Below, piece after piece: positions 53,446-64,000 of a stretch of DNA of 64,000 nt. The DNA lies in NCBI GenBank assembly GCA_049999765.1, contig JBNGIQ010009434.1, forward strand, positions 303,830 to 367,829. The letters run 5' to 3'. This DNA is from Phaeoceros laevis (Eukaryota; Anthocerotophyta; Anthocerotopsida; Notothyladales). Each line of letters begins with the position of its first letter. Positions within the stretch are counted from its first letter, which is position 1. Both the position numbers and the translations under genes were made by a program. The notes beneath the pieces were generated by a model. That model searched no databases and was not told the origin of the DNA. It was given only the letters and a program-made list of their open reading frames with translations.

Positions 53446-53617
53446 CTGTTATTGCGGAACAGTCAGACTATGTGAAATCGCAGAGTCGCAGACATCAGAA
53501 CTTCGTTTCCGGAGAAAGTGAACCTTTTCAGGGAAGGAAGCGATGATTCCACGTTTGTCCAGCTCGGCAGGAGCATGAATACCATCTTTCAAAATTTAAG
53601 CTTTCCTTCACCCTTAG

Positions 53618-56329
53618 TTACTGGACCTTCAGACTCACTTTATGCACCATGGTCTCTTTGTGAATTTGGTGACAACTCTTCTCCACCAGGTCTAACAACT
53701 TCTCTATGTTTACGGCCCATGAGTTCAGAACCTCATTGCTGTCTTGCTTGCTGCGGAAGGACACAACCCCAGCAGGCCTATCGACTTTGGCAATAAGGGC
53801 CTTGGACACCACCATCTCTGACAAGTGCTTCTCAGTTTCCTGCAGAGTATTTTGACCAGTATGTCAATCTGAACAATGACGTCCATGATAACCTAGAGAT
53901 TCAGATCACCGAGACAGGCTACGTACCACAATGGTTAAACTTAGAAGTTCGGACAATCGCTTCAAATTTATCCTTGAATAGTACTTCGAGACCACAAGAA
54001 TATTCTGTACCACGGTCAACCAAACAACAGATTTTAGACTCTCACTCAAGTCAGACCATGCATTTCTAGCACTACGCTAACTGTGATCATGGTGAGCATT
54101 TTCAGTTGTAAAACCAAACTCTGAACCAATAGGTCAATTGCATCACAGCTTACATGCTCGATAGCCCGTTGCCTTAAATCGTCAAGGGCTTTGTCCCCAA
54201 GGCCAGCTCCGAGCACACTGTTTTCCTCCTCGAACTCACTTCTATAATCTTCCCAAAAGGTCACCCATCGTATTACTTCCATTGTGACAAAATGCTTCAG
54301 TAAAGCCCTGCAGACGACACCATCAGCTGTCAGGAAGAAGTCATGACACCACAAAGAAAGGCTGCAGTAGCATGGATGAGCTGGCAACAGCAAGATTGAA
54401 ATAGAACAGCACCGGAATTTTGGAAGCTCTGAAAGTCTTTTGTCATCCAATGTGATGCTCATAAGACTGGATTGCATTGGATCGTGGGGGGCCAGGACAA
54501 GGTACCAGCATATTTTTCTCAAAACCTGCAAGGACAGCTCTCCCATTGTCAGAGACACAGGATTGTCACGAACAATTACACAACTAAGATGTTAAGGGTG
54601 ATCAACAAAGCTAAGCTTCTTACAGGAATCCAAACTGACTGATCCTCAGTTACTGAAGGCGTGTCATAGATTGCCTGGTAGCAACGACATATCTCCAAGT
54701 AATCATTACTGTGGGAATAATACCTGCATACAGATATAAAAGAGCCTTCATGCCCTGACCACTTGTGATGCAACATCACAAGTTGCTATGGACATTATTC
54801 GTGAACTCAGTGTAGCCCAACTGCATACACATTGAATCTACACATTACCTGATCATAAGCCTGTAGTATATGAGCTTCAGCTCTTCAAGTGACGGAATGT
54901 CAGGTGGGGGAGCTTCAACTACATTATCACCCTCTTTGGGCTTTTTCTTCTCCTTTAAAGTATCAACAACAAATGTCCTTGGGCTAATCTTTCTAGACAG
55001 GATCTGCGCCCGCATATAGTCGTTTCTGTCAAGGCACAGCCGTACCTGGTAAAAGAATAACAGTTAACCTTAGTGCAAACAATAGCTATGAACGGGGTAG
55101 TGATTGGCAGCAGAATTGGCTGTGGGCCTGCAAATATGGGGGCCCCACAGATCGATTATACCCATACCTGCTCAAGAATGAAAGCTATCTTTTCTGTCTT
55201 TGACATAGCACCAAAAGTCTCCACCTGCCAGTCAAGTGGAGGACTGTAAAAATTCACAACAAACACAAAATGAACCTCTGAGCGTACCACCTGTAGCCCT
55301 TTCTGTAACAATCCACATTCAAGGAATGCAAACAGGTGCTTACAGCAACTTCTTGCATCAAGTCAGCAGCCTCAGCCACCAGCCCTTGCTCCTCCTTAAT
55401 CCGGGCTAACTTCTTGATTAGCCGTGCCCTCTCTAACTCCACATATATCTGTTGATAACCGAGTAATCAGCTGAAACGACAAGCGGCGACTTACTAGGAA
55501 ATAATTGCACCTGCACAAAGAACACGTCCAAAATCCAACCTTTCCAGCTGAGACGCTGTTGAGTGTCTTGATAAGCTCAACACGGGTCTCTACATCAGGA
55601 GTTTGATCAATGTATTGCATGGCTTCCTGTACCATAGCTTTCACGGCCTGCAGAAGAAAAGGGAAGGTTAGAGAGGTCATCAAGTGTGACAAGAACGTTC
55701 TGGATGTTTCGGAAACCAATTTCGGTACTTAATACCAGCACAGACATGGGCCGGGCCGCCTTTTCATAAACTACATTCGTTATCTGACAGCACTATTGTC
55801 AAAATTGTCCTAATTGAGGAAGGTCAGTTTCGCAACGTATCATCTTGGCAGTGGCACCGACATGCAGCTAAAATGGATTGCACGGTGCAAGCAAAGAATC
55901 CTCGCAGCCGGAGTACCTGCTTGAGTTGCGCCCGCCGCTTGGACAGAAGCATAATCTGGTCGTTCAAAGTCTTCCACTGCTCAGCTTCACGACACAGCTG
56001 AACGATAACGACAGCAACTTTTCTGGTACCCGTAACATCTGCTGAGAGCCTGAACTGCTTCTCAAGGTTTAGCAGTGCTTCTATTGCGACGTCCAGCTTA
56101 CCCTCCTGTAAGACGAGAAATAAACCAGGTACACGGTTGGTGAAGCACGACACTCATGTCACTCATGAGAGCAGCTTCCAACCTATCATTCATGGCAAAC
56201 AAGGGTCACAAAAGCACAAACACACACCTTCGCAATCAATCTCTGGGCCTCAATGTCCCGCTCCAAAGCATCCCCAGAAACTGCCTGATCCTGGACAGAC
56301 GGGGTCGCGGAAGATCCGACCTCCGCCAT
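53618..56329 (-). CDS. RPN5: 26S proteasome lid subunit RPN5 (PSMD12)
   Basis: Eleven exons: 56329-56228, 56105-55917, 55647-55540, 55448-55344, 55224-55168, 55045-54849, 54723-54624, 54525-54413, 54307-54154, 54004-53927, 53839-53618; 474 residues, all phases closing. Markers: [100 protein letters not shown], and the PCI end [20 protein letters not shown] then [19 protein letters not shown] and [18 protein letters not shown]5 is a helical-repeat/PCI scaffold of the 19S lid needed for ubiquitin-dependent proteolysis; plants use it in the nucleus and cytosol. It is slightly longer than Arabidopsis RPN5 (~442). It shares a 255-bp divergent promoter with the LRR gene. Confidence 0.96.
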
Positions 56330-56584
56330 TGCTGGGGTATGGAATTCGGATTACGCCGGCAAACAATGTACAGTACCACGGTACCCCGACCTTTGCAGCC
56401 GGATGTGGAGAAAACCCTCCGTTTGAGACAAAGGCGTGAAGCCGGTCGGCATGAGTTTGTGCCAGCAATGGGCCGGTCATTTCCCTAAAGTTTAGGCATA
56501 TTGCGGGTTTTCAGGCACCATGGAATCCCAGCCTTTACCCCAAAAACTCCTCAGACCGCGCTTGGCCACGCGGGATGCCATACG
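56330..56584. promoter_or_regulatory. Probable bidirectional promoter, RPN5 / LRR gene
   Basis: 255 bp between divergent start codons (56329 minus, 56585 plus); it must hold both leaders. No obvious TATA box. Confidence 0.5.
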
Positions 56585-58250
56585 ATGGCCGTTGTGACGG
56601 GAGACCGATACTTGGAGCTACTATCTCGGTTTGTGCAGCGTCACACGGGTTCGCTGCTGGACAATTCCACTGCCAGTGTTATGGTGCTGAAGCTCAATCC
56701 TGTAGGTCTGCTCTACATGCAAACCCGGCTGGAAGCATTGCAAGAGCTGGAGCAGTTGCGAGCTGGTGCTCCGGTGGATTACTTGCGTGCATACGTGGCA
56801 GATCTCGGGGATCACCGCGCTCTGGAGCAGCTTCGACGGGTGCTGCAGTTGCTTACTGCCGTGAAGTTGGTGTCTCTTCTACCTAAGGAGACACGGGACC
56901 CTACACCCATTACTCTCCTGCCCTTTGCTCATCTCCGGTGTCTGGAGCTGCGTGGCTGTGACCTCTCCACCTCCGCTGCCCGTGGCCTGCTGGAACTCAG
57001 GTCCACGTTGGAGAAACTTATCTGCTACAATTCATCGGTTGGACCTTGTCCCTCGCTCCTGAAATCGTTAGCCAAGTACAAGCTTTGAGAAGGCGGACCA
57101 TCTCAGTATGTCTTGGATGGGACTAAGCTACTGTGGTGGTTTGGCAACGGGGTTGTAGGATGCTCTGCGGCACATCTTTGCTGAGCGCACGGCAGAGATC
57201 CAGGACGCAAAGCCTTGGACTAAGCTTGCTGTCGTCAGCTGTCCCTGCAACGGTATGCTGCTCATGGACGAGTCGTTGCAGCTATTGCCAGCTGTTGAGG
57301 TGCTGGACCTTAGCAGGAATTGCCTTGCCGAAGTTTCCAACCTCGGCAAATGCTCCAGGCTCCGTTACCTGGACTTAGGGTTTAATCACATCACGAATCT
57401 CTTCACACTCAATCTGGTAAGGATGCTATTTGAAGATGGGTTTGTGGTGCGTTTGCATGAAGCCTCCCTTTGATATGTGTGATGTTTTCTCTGATGTGTA
57501 TGCCACTTCTGTTCCAGATATTCTGCCGCATCAGAGTGTTGCTATTGAGGAATAATGCACTTCTGAATGTCGAAGGCATAGAGCGCCTCGTATCGCTGAG
57601 CGTTCTTGATATATCCTACAACCTAATAGCTTCTGTTAGTGATGTGGAAGCTCTGAAGTCTCTATCACAGCTCAATGCCCTGTCGCTTCAAGGCAATCCA
57701 ATAACGCTACGGCCAAATTATCGCATTGATCTGCTTGGTGTCTTGGCAGATCCCAGAAAGGTATGCCTGCATGTCATTTTGTACTCTCTCAGGCTCTAGC
57801 TTGTAAAACTACTCTGAGTCTGGTTTTCTGATTGCCACCTGGGCAGGTTGTTCTGGACGGAAGGTCGGTAACAAGTCGAGAACTATGGCTGGTCAAAAGC
57901 CTGTTGTGGAAAAATAAGTTGCAAGCGCCTATTTGCAGTGGCTACGACGTTGCCATTATCGCAACGGAGTCGGTGGCATCACCAGATAGTCTGTCAATTA
58001 GTGAAACACCAAGGGAAAAGGTATGAGTCTCATATTGTGCATTGCATTCAGTATTTGGCCTGTAATATCTCTTTGGCAGAAAACTGTTCCACAGTGCTTG
58101 GCCAGCTGGCAGGGGGTTTCTATTCAAACTTTAAAGCCACTGCATTACGTGTGCAGAAAGGATTACGGGTTGCAGTTATTGAAGACAATCCTCTGGATAC
58201 ACTTCCCAAATCTAAGTGACCACCGGCGAAACTTTTATACGCTTGGGTAA
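56585..58250 (+). CDS. LRR protein with STK11IP/LIP1-like N-terminus
   Basis: Exons 56585-57037, 57159-57416, 57518-57760, 57847-58020 close in phase. The N-terminal ~180 residues (RYLELLSRFVQRHTGSLLDN, APVDYLRAYVADLGDHRALE, LLPFAHLRCLELRGCDLSTS) resemble the LIP1 domain of STK11-interacting protein. SDS22-type leucine-rich repeats follow: VEVLDLSRNCLAEVSNLGKC, LRYLDLGFNHITNL, LLLRNNALLNVEGIERLVSL, LDISYNLIASVSDVEALKSL and LNALSLQGNPITLRPNYRID. It is probably a protein-interaction scaffold; the plant partner is unknown to me. The last exon is unclear: an acceptor at 58079 gives a frame ending at 58250, while a more family-like frame (RVQKGLRVAVIEDNPLD, to 58219) needs a 31-nt intron. Confidence 0.8.
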
Positions 58251-59616
58251 GTGAGGTGCACGGTTTTGTTGCTGATAAGTGAGGTCTCTTATAGTAAAGC
58301 ATGAAACCACCGGTGCCTCAGCTTCTGAGAATATCCTTCCTGCTGAAAATGCTGTTGGCGTCCTTGACCTACCGAGAACTGCCAGTCCACATTATTCTCA
58401 ACATGGCAGGTAACGCGTTTGGCGTCGTTTGCAGCGGAGGGTCGGTAAGATTGCATAAAACCAATCAAGCAAGGTCTAAGGAGGTGAGAAGAACGTTGTC
58501 CTAATTGCGAAGGGAAAACGTACATTGCAGTAATCCCGAGGTAGGGCTCGAGTTCGCTAGCTGCATATCCTGTGCTCATGCCCCCCAAAATTCAATTCAT
58601 CGCACATCCCCTACAAACGCAACTTGTTGGTTTGCTGTGGATTCCACTTCGCTTCACGCTGTCCTAGGTGCGGCGCCTCGTCACGCTGTGCTTGTTCGAA
58701 TTCTCGTCGTCCTTTTAACTCTGAACTGTCCAGACACAGGCCATTGAAGACGGACCCACGGTGGCGCAGGCTGGCCAAGTACTGTATTCGAATGGTGCCA
58801 GCCAGGCAGTCAGCACAACGTTTGGCCCTCAAACAGGTGGGTGATCTAAATTTCCGAGTCAATAACATGCACGAGACCTAGGCGAGACCCGGTTATAAGA
58901 CCGTGAGGCGAGTTCCCTGTTCCCTGATGATGTGATGAACATTCATTTCCTCCTGAGTTCCGTCGTCTCCCTCCTTTTTGGCCCAGGTCCCCTCATTTTC
59001 TCCATTACCTTCGCGCCCACGCGTGCCGCCTTGATTCAGATAACCACCTCCTGTAGACTAGAAGTACAATACCTTTAGATACTGTGGCCGCTTCTTTCTC
59101 CAGCCAGCATGTGCCTGCAGGATCTTTCACCGCGTCTTCATGCTTTTGCACAGATAGATTGGCCGCCCAGCTTGCTGGCACTTGGCCCAGTCCGTCATGG
59201 CCTGCTCTTCTCCATGGCAGCCTAGCTTAATCCTGGGGTAAACCTTGCTGGTGGGCCCTCACTCCATGCCCGCCATCTCTCATCTTCCCTTGGCCTGGTT
59301 GAGTCCGCTTTTCCCCGTCATTGTGAAAGCCCGTTGGGCCTGCGCCTGACATTCGCAGACTTTAGGCACCAGCAGCTGGGAGTTTCGCGGTTCATGCCTG
59401 GTGGGCAAAGTGAGAAGATGTCTCTCTGGGGTGTGATGAGGCTTGAAGTTGGGCTGAAGATCATTCGGCATTGTCGGGTGCGGTGACTGCTTCCCTGACT
59501 TCTCGGAGTGCCCCCCGCGCAGCTCGCCGGGGAATGCCGTGTATCTGTGACGGGGGTCGGTGAATGTGAAGATTCAGGAGGCCGGTCAGCCAGGGAGAGC
59601 GCATAAGTTTGGCCAG
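58251..59616. other. Intergenic, no gene supported
   Basis: Holds the LRR gene 3' end and the leader of the TPR gene. Short frames at 58.3-58.9 kb lack homology. A pyrimidine-rich stretch (58.95-59.2 kb) may be a 5' UTR or promoter. Confidence 0.45.
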
Positions 59617-62590
59617 ATGGCGGGTGTAGCGATGGCGAGCCAATCAGGTGACCCTGTGGTTGCTATCAGGAACTTGAAAGTAGAGAAAATTTTCAATATG
59701 TTCGACAACAATGGGGACTCCAGGCTTAATAGGCAGGAGATGGCGTCGCTGGTGATCGCGGTTAATCCCCGTGTGAAGTTCAGCGAAGAGCAGATCAATG
59801 CCATTTTGGACGAGGTGTTCAGGACGTACGGCAGCTACATCGACGGGGACAAGGGGCTATCTTACGAAGGGCTGCTAAGGACCTATGATGATGGTGCCGG
59901 GGATGTGGACAGGGATTTTGTGGCTCTTAAACTCAAGCTCGACAACGAGGACCGTGAGGACCTTCACCCATCGCAGGCTCCCCCAAAGTTCTCCATAATG
60001 GACGAGCGGCCCGAGGTGGCATCCTCAATGAGGAAAAGGCCCGATGTTGGCGCCTGGGCTTTGTCTCCGAACAATGGAATCACTTTTGATGAGACTTGGA
60101 ACCTCATAGGCGATCTGAAGATTGTGCTCAAAAGACTGGAAGAAGCAGGTGGAAGGAGAGACGAGAAGAAAGGAGGGCCGAATGAGGTGGATTCTTCCGG
60201 TTCTGATGATCCCAAGCTCAAGGGATTGGAGCAGAACCCTGGTTATGCTACATTTAAGAACGACTTGGGAGTTCTTAGGAGACGTGCAGAATCTGGTAGG
60301 GGTCCAGATGAAGCATTTGATGCTCACATGGCTGTAGGGAGGGTCCTTTTTGATCACAAGGTATTTGGGGAGGCCCTTATCAGCTTTCAGAAGGCCATTG
60401 ATCTCAAGCCTACAGACTTGCGGCCACATTTCCGTGCAGGGAATGCTCTCTATTCGCTTGGCAGATACCCTGAGGCAAGAGTGGAATATCAAAAGGCATT
60501 GGACGCTGGGCAGGCAACAGCATCCGCATTGCTACTTCCTCAGGTAATGCAGCGTACATCAATCATCTGTGTAGTATTAGGACGTCTTGCAAGGCTTGCA
60601 ATGGTAAGGGTCATTCTGTTTTGGAAAGATCTGTTAGCCTTGTGATACAGGTGCCTGTACTGATGTTCAGGCTGAGGGACTGCTTGTTGGTTACTGGCTC
60701 CATTGGACACCATCTAACAACTGCTTTAATGATTTTGCACGTGTGCCGACCCGTGAAAGTTGAGAATGATGGTTGTTTCCTCTGCAACGGCTTTCATTTT
60801 GTGGGAGCTAATGCGTATGCATTATGTTGTGCTATTGCTCATGGTAAATACAGGATCAAGTGTAAGGATTGTGTACTGGCATTGTCGTTTCACATCTGCC
60901 CACTTTTTGTCACCTGTTTTGAGGCAGACTAATGTGGTTAATTTGTTATTCCCAACGAACCCTTGAGGGCATAAAAAGAGTGCTGCTGTTGTGATATATC
61001 TTCATAGCAGGAAGGCTGTAATGCTGACCATTAAAGGGTTGTTTGGGTGGGTCTTTTCTTTTCTCATTTTATTAAGAAATTTTCCTGTCACCTGGCATCT
61101 TGCAGGTACGCGTCAATCTTGGAATTGCTCTGGAAGCAGAAGGCATGCTACTAAGTGCATGCGAGCAGTACAGAGAAGCTGCCATCTTAAACAGCAACCA
61201 CTGCAGGGCCCTTAAGCACCTGGGTAGTGCCCTGCTTGGTGTTGGTGAGTATAGAGCTGCTCAGAAACCCCTAGAAAATGCTGTTTTCATAAAGCCCGAC
61301 TATGCTGATGCACATTGTGATCTCGGGTCGGTACTGCACGCTCTAAAAGACGACAGAGCATTTGAGGAGTTTCGCTTGGCTATTGATTTGCAGCCTAACC
61401 ACATAGAGGCCTTGTACAACCTTGGTGGACTGCTTAGGGATGATGGAAAGTATGCTAGTGCTGCAGACATATATGCAAAAGTATTAAACATCAACCCAAG
61501 ACACTGGCAGGCACAGCTGAACAGAGCAGTGGCTCTATTAGGAGATGGAAAGGACCAGGAATCAAGGGCAGCTCTCAAGGAGGCTTTTAGGATGACCAAC
61601 AGAGTAGAAGTCTTTGACGAGTTAGAGCGTCAAAAGCATGCACAGAAGAAGAGTTTAAAGGGCTTGACCACCGTTGCAACTGCCCAAGGAAGCAGCAGTG
61701 GCCGGGATGTAGGTCTTGCATCATTGAGTGATGTTGTAGTTGTGGAGCCATCCAAATTTCGAAAAGCTGACAACAACACAACTGAGAGAGTGCGGCTTGC
61801 AGCTGCTCTGGAGATTCGAGGTATTCAGAAGCATACCAGGTTGAATTTGGTTGATGTGTCTGTGATTAGCAACGTTATTACTGAGGGTAACTTGCGTCTT
61901 GCACCTGCAACATCATATGAGGACAAGGTGATTCGCAAACCTGACCTTGAAAAGGTTCTCAGGGAAGAAATACTTGACACTCTTAATGCTAGCAGCTTTC
62001 AGGGGGCTGTGAAGGTCATAAATGAGCGCATCCTTGGAGTTCTGGACAGAAGCGGCTCAGGACGTGTAGACCTGGGCTTTTTTTTTGCTATACTGGCACC
62101 CTTATGTGCAGGCTCAAGTGATCACCGAAAGCGAACAGTCTTTGAAGCTCTGTTATGGCGGACACCTAAGACATCGCCAGGTGAGATCCCGAAGAAGGAT
62201 TTGAAGCAGTATCTGAACCATCTACGAGCAGCTTTCCTCTCGTCTCAAGTGGCAAGCAATGAGCTTGAGTATCGTCCTGAGGATGAGCAGGCTAATGTGT
62301 CTTACCCTGAGTTCATAGATATGTTTGATGAGCCTGATTGGGGGTTTGGGATTTTGGATACTCTGTTGAAGTTAGAAGCAAGAGACAGAGACCGCCACAG
62401 ATCACTGTCCTTTGGCTGGATCACCTGTGCTGTGTGTTCGTACGCGATTACTGGGCTGAGATTTAAGGAGGTGACGTCGCACTTCAATCTCTGTTCTCAG
62501 TGTTATGCGGAGGGCAAGGTGCCAGCCTCAGCCACACAAGATGATTACTGCTTCAAGGAATTTAGAGGCTCATCAGGGTTGTTTGGGTAG
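59617..62590 (+). CDS. Calcium-binding TPR protein (EF-hand + TPR + ZZ-like finger)
   Basis: Two exons, 59617-60543 and 61106-62590, 803 residues, close to the ~808 of the Arabidopsis homologues (At1g05150/At2g32450). An EF-hand lies at about 30-41 (FDNNGDSRLNRQEM) with a degenerate second hand (TYGSYIDGDKGLSYEGL). TPR repeats begin near 235 (AHMAVGRVLFDHKVFGEALI; HFRAGNALYSLGRYPEARVE) and continue through exon 2 (VRVNLGIALEAEGMLLSACE; ALKHLGSALLGVGEYRAAQK; ALYNLGGLLRDDGKYASAAD). The C-terminus has a CxxC...CxxC zinc site (CAVCSYAITGLRFKEVTSHF and CSQCYAEGKVP), like a ZZ-type finger. Function is not established; a calcium-regulated scaffold is inferred. Start is the first in-frame ATG; a second Met (MASQSG) is possible. 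Confidence 0.93.
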
Positions 62591-64000
62591 AGCGTGGGAA
62601 TGTGGAAATTTGCTAGGCAGAAGATGCACGTGGCTGACCAGAGGTTCCATAGTTGGAAAAATTGAAGGGGCAAAGTAACTACGAGGGCCAGGGCCGCCCC
62701 GCACTTGCAAAAATGGGAATGTGACAAGGGGACAAGAATTCCAGCCTCAATCGGTATTCCAATTACATGCAGTGTAAGTATTTTGCTGGTGGTAAGATGC
62801 TCTCTTGATATTCACAGGGAATGCTGAAGATGCAGCCACTGGGTTTGTCCTGGCAACCTAGTACTACGTTTTACATTTCAGTGGACGAGGTTCTTCCTTG
62901 CACATGCGACTTGGGTGGCTGTGGTCCGGAGCACGAAGCGTGGTGACTGGCACGATGTGTACCAAATGTTTACCCCAAGGAAGGTTCTGTGCTACTGGGG
63001 CTGGAGAAGACGTGTAAAATCAAGTCACAAAGGCGGAGGATCTTAGCTAATGCTAGTGGCTTTACACATGGCCGAAGCTTCTAAAGCTGTCATCACTTCT
63101 GGCGGAAATGGTTTTCGTGCTACCTTATTCAGTCATTTGATTCTCCATTTCTGTGGACTCAACAGAGAGATGGGATATAGAAGTTTGGGGAAACTTCTGG
63201 TGGGAGAAGACTTGTGACATTCCGTAGTTTGTATCATGAACAGACAACATTGTTTTGAATCTTGTAGGAAATAAAAGATGCCGTTGGCATTGTATACAGC
63301 AAATAAGAGGCTGAGCCTTGTAACTTGCAATGCACTCGTGTGATAATGTAGAATGGTAAGTGAATTAGTCTGCAGTGTATGGTCAGCTGTTTGAATTTCA
63401 ATTGAGTTTCAAGTCCTGCTTTCCTCCACCTCCACGAAAAGAAGAGTGATACTATCAAAACAGGGACGCACATTCAACACAAGCCCACGAATTTTACAAC
63501 TTCAAAGTGGAAAATCACGTGTTCTTTACTGATAGACTATTGTTTGAGTTTTCGGCTAGCAGCCGCCTTGTGTTACTGTTTTGCTAATCCTTGCCCTGTT
63601 CTCACTCTTCTTGTTTTTCTTTTGGAACCAGCACAAGCTCCTGCATGCGATTCACCATCTGCGAGACTGAAAATCAGGAGTGTCAACTTAGACACTTACC
63701 TGGATTGCATAAGTGCACAACTTTGATGACCAAGTGACTGCTCGCTGATTACAAAGATGTATCCGAAATTCTTCCGCGCTTAGTCTCACCCCCAGCCTCG
63801 CGCGGTAGTCCTCCTAGAGGTCAGCCTACGGTATTAGAAGGAAGTGTATTTCTGGTGTTCGAACTCTTGCCAAGTTGCCATACGTTCAATACTATTCTTT
63901 TACCAAGTCAGCTGCGTTTTCCAAAATACGTTGCTCGGCATCCGCTACCCACTGAACTGCTAAGTTCACGTCCACCCTGTGAAGGGAGACAGGAATAGGG
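62591..64000. other. 3' flank; no gene seen
   Basis: AT-rich 3' UTR and intergenic sequence. Short frames (for example minus strand 63133-63473) have no homology. A tRNA-like element lies near the right end. Confidence 0.45.
63850..63975 (-). other. tRNA-derived element (SINE-like)
   Basis: Minus strand: tagcagttcagtgggtagcg is close to a tRNA A-box arm (TAGCTCAGTGGGTAGAGC), and agagttcgaacacc about 75 bp further is a B-box. The wide spacing and missing stems exclude a normal tRNA; a tRNA-derived SINE fits. Confidence 0.4.

Larger units (their letters stand above)
52684..53617. other. Intergenic with two tRNA-like elements
   Basis: No protein gene is supported between this gene's 5' end and the RPN5 stop. 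Two tRNA-like stretches lie on the minus strand (see 53225-53310 and 53345-53445). The 52.7-53.2 kb part should contain the promoter and leader of the 619-residue protein. Confidence 0.4.

Noticed and set aside
58289-58881. Several 60-100 residue frames on both strands
   Set aside because: They overlap each other, lack homology and fit no exon structure.

Overview
The window is nuclear DNA of a land plant. Support: intron-rich genes with GT-AG junctions; plastid and plant-only genes (PALE CRESS, the nitrate-transport partner NRT3/NAR2, 4-coumarate:CoA-ligase-like, an RPD3/HDA19-type histone deacetylase, PLS-type PPR and SUVH remnants); and TTTAGGG-type telomere repeats at 39.5 kb. The short introns (mostly 60-200 bp) fit a bryophyte or lycophyte better than a seed plant, but this is inference and I cannot name the species. 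Two 10-base N gaps (4221-4230 and 35653-35662) are assembly gaps, each inside a repeat.

Layout. 0-5 kb: end of an unrecognised gene, a minisatellite, a long hairpin and several tandem repeats. 5-21 kb: a gene-dense block with MCTS1 (+), histone deacetylase (+), tRNA-Asn (-), an organellar SpoU-type RNA methyltransferase (-), PALE CRESS (-) divergent from a histidine phosphatase (+), mitoribosomal uL11 (-), and two unrecognised membrane-protein genes (-). 21-23.7 kb: a decayed mS33-like mitoribosomal gene and PPR debris. 23.8-26.2 kb: a five-exon 4CL-like ligase (-). 26-41.6 kb: a gene graveyard with a stranded piece of TTC27, PPR and OSB fragments, two decayed SUVH (SRA plus pre-SET) copies, a Ty3/gypsy pol fragment, a Ty1/copia leader, and a ~1 kb segment present twice. 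41.7-62.6 kb: a second gene-dense block with a Tim17/22/23-family protein (+), NRT3 (-), a GIY-YIG-like plastid protein (+), a sugar-phosphate/phosphate translocator (-), a plant-specific protein of unknown function (-), RPN5 (-) divergent from an LRR protein (+), and a calcium-binding TPR protein (+). 62.6-64 kb: 3' flank with a tRNA-like repeat.

Several genes serve organelles or their biogenesis (PALE CRESS, the SpoU enzyme, uL11m, mS33, the Tim17-family protein, the GIY-YIG protein), but I see no operon-like logic. Exon coordinates for the main genes were derived by hand from splice signals; in nearly every case the exon phases close exactly, which is the main support. The most unusual features are a tandemly duplicated exon pair in the deacetylase tail, an inverted duplicated module upstream of two mitoribosomal genes, a dispersed repeat family anchored on (TAG)n that lies in a 4CL intron and inside an RNase H domain, and five frame-intact TTC27 exons with no flanking gene.
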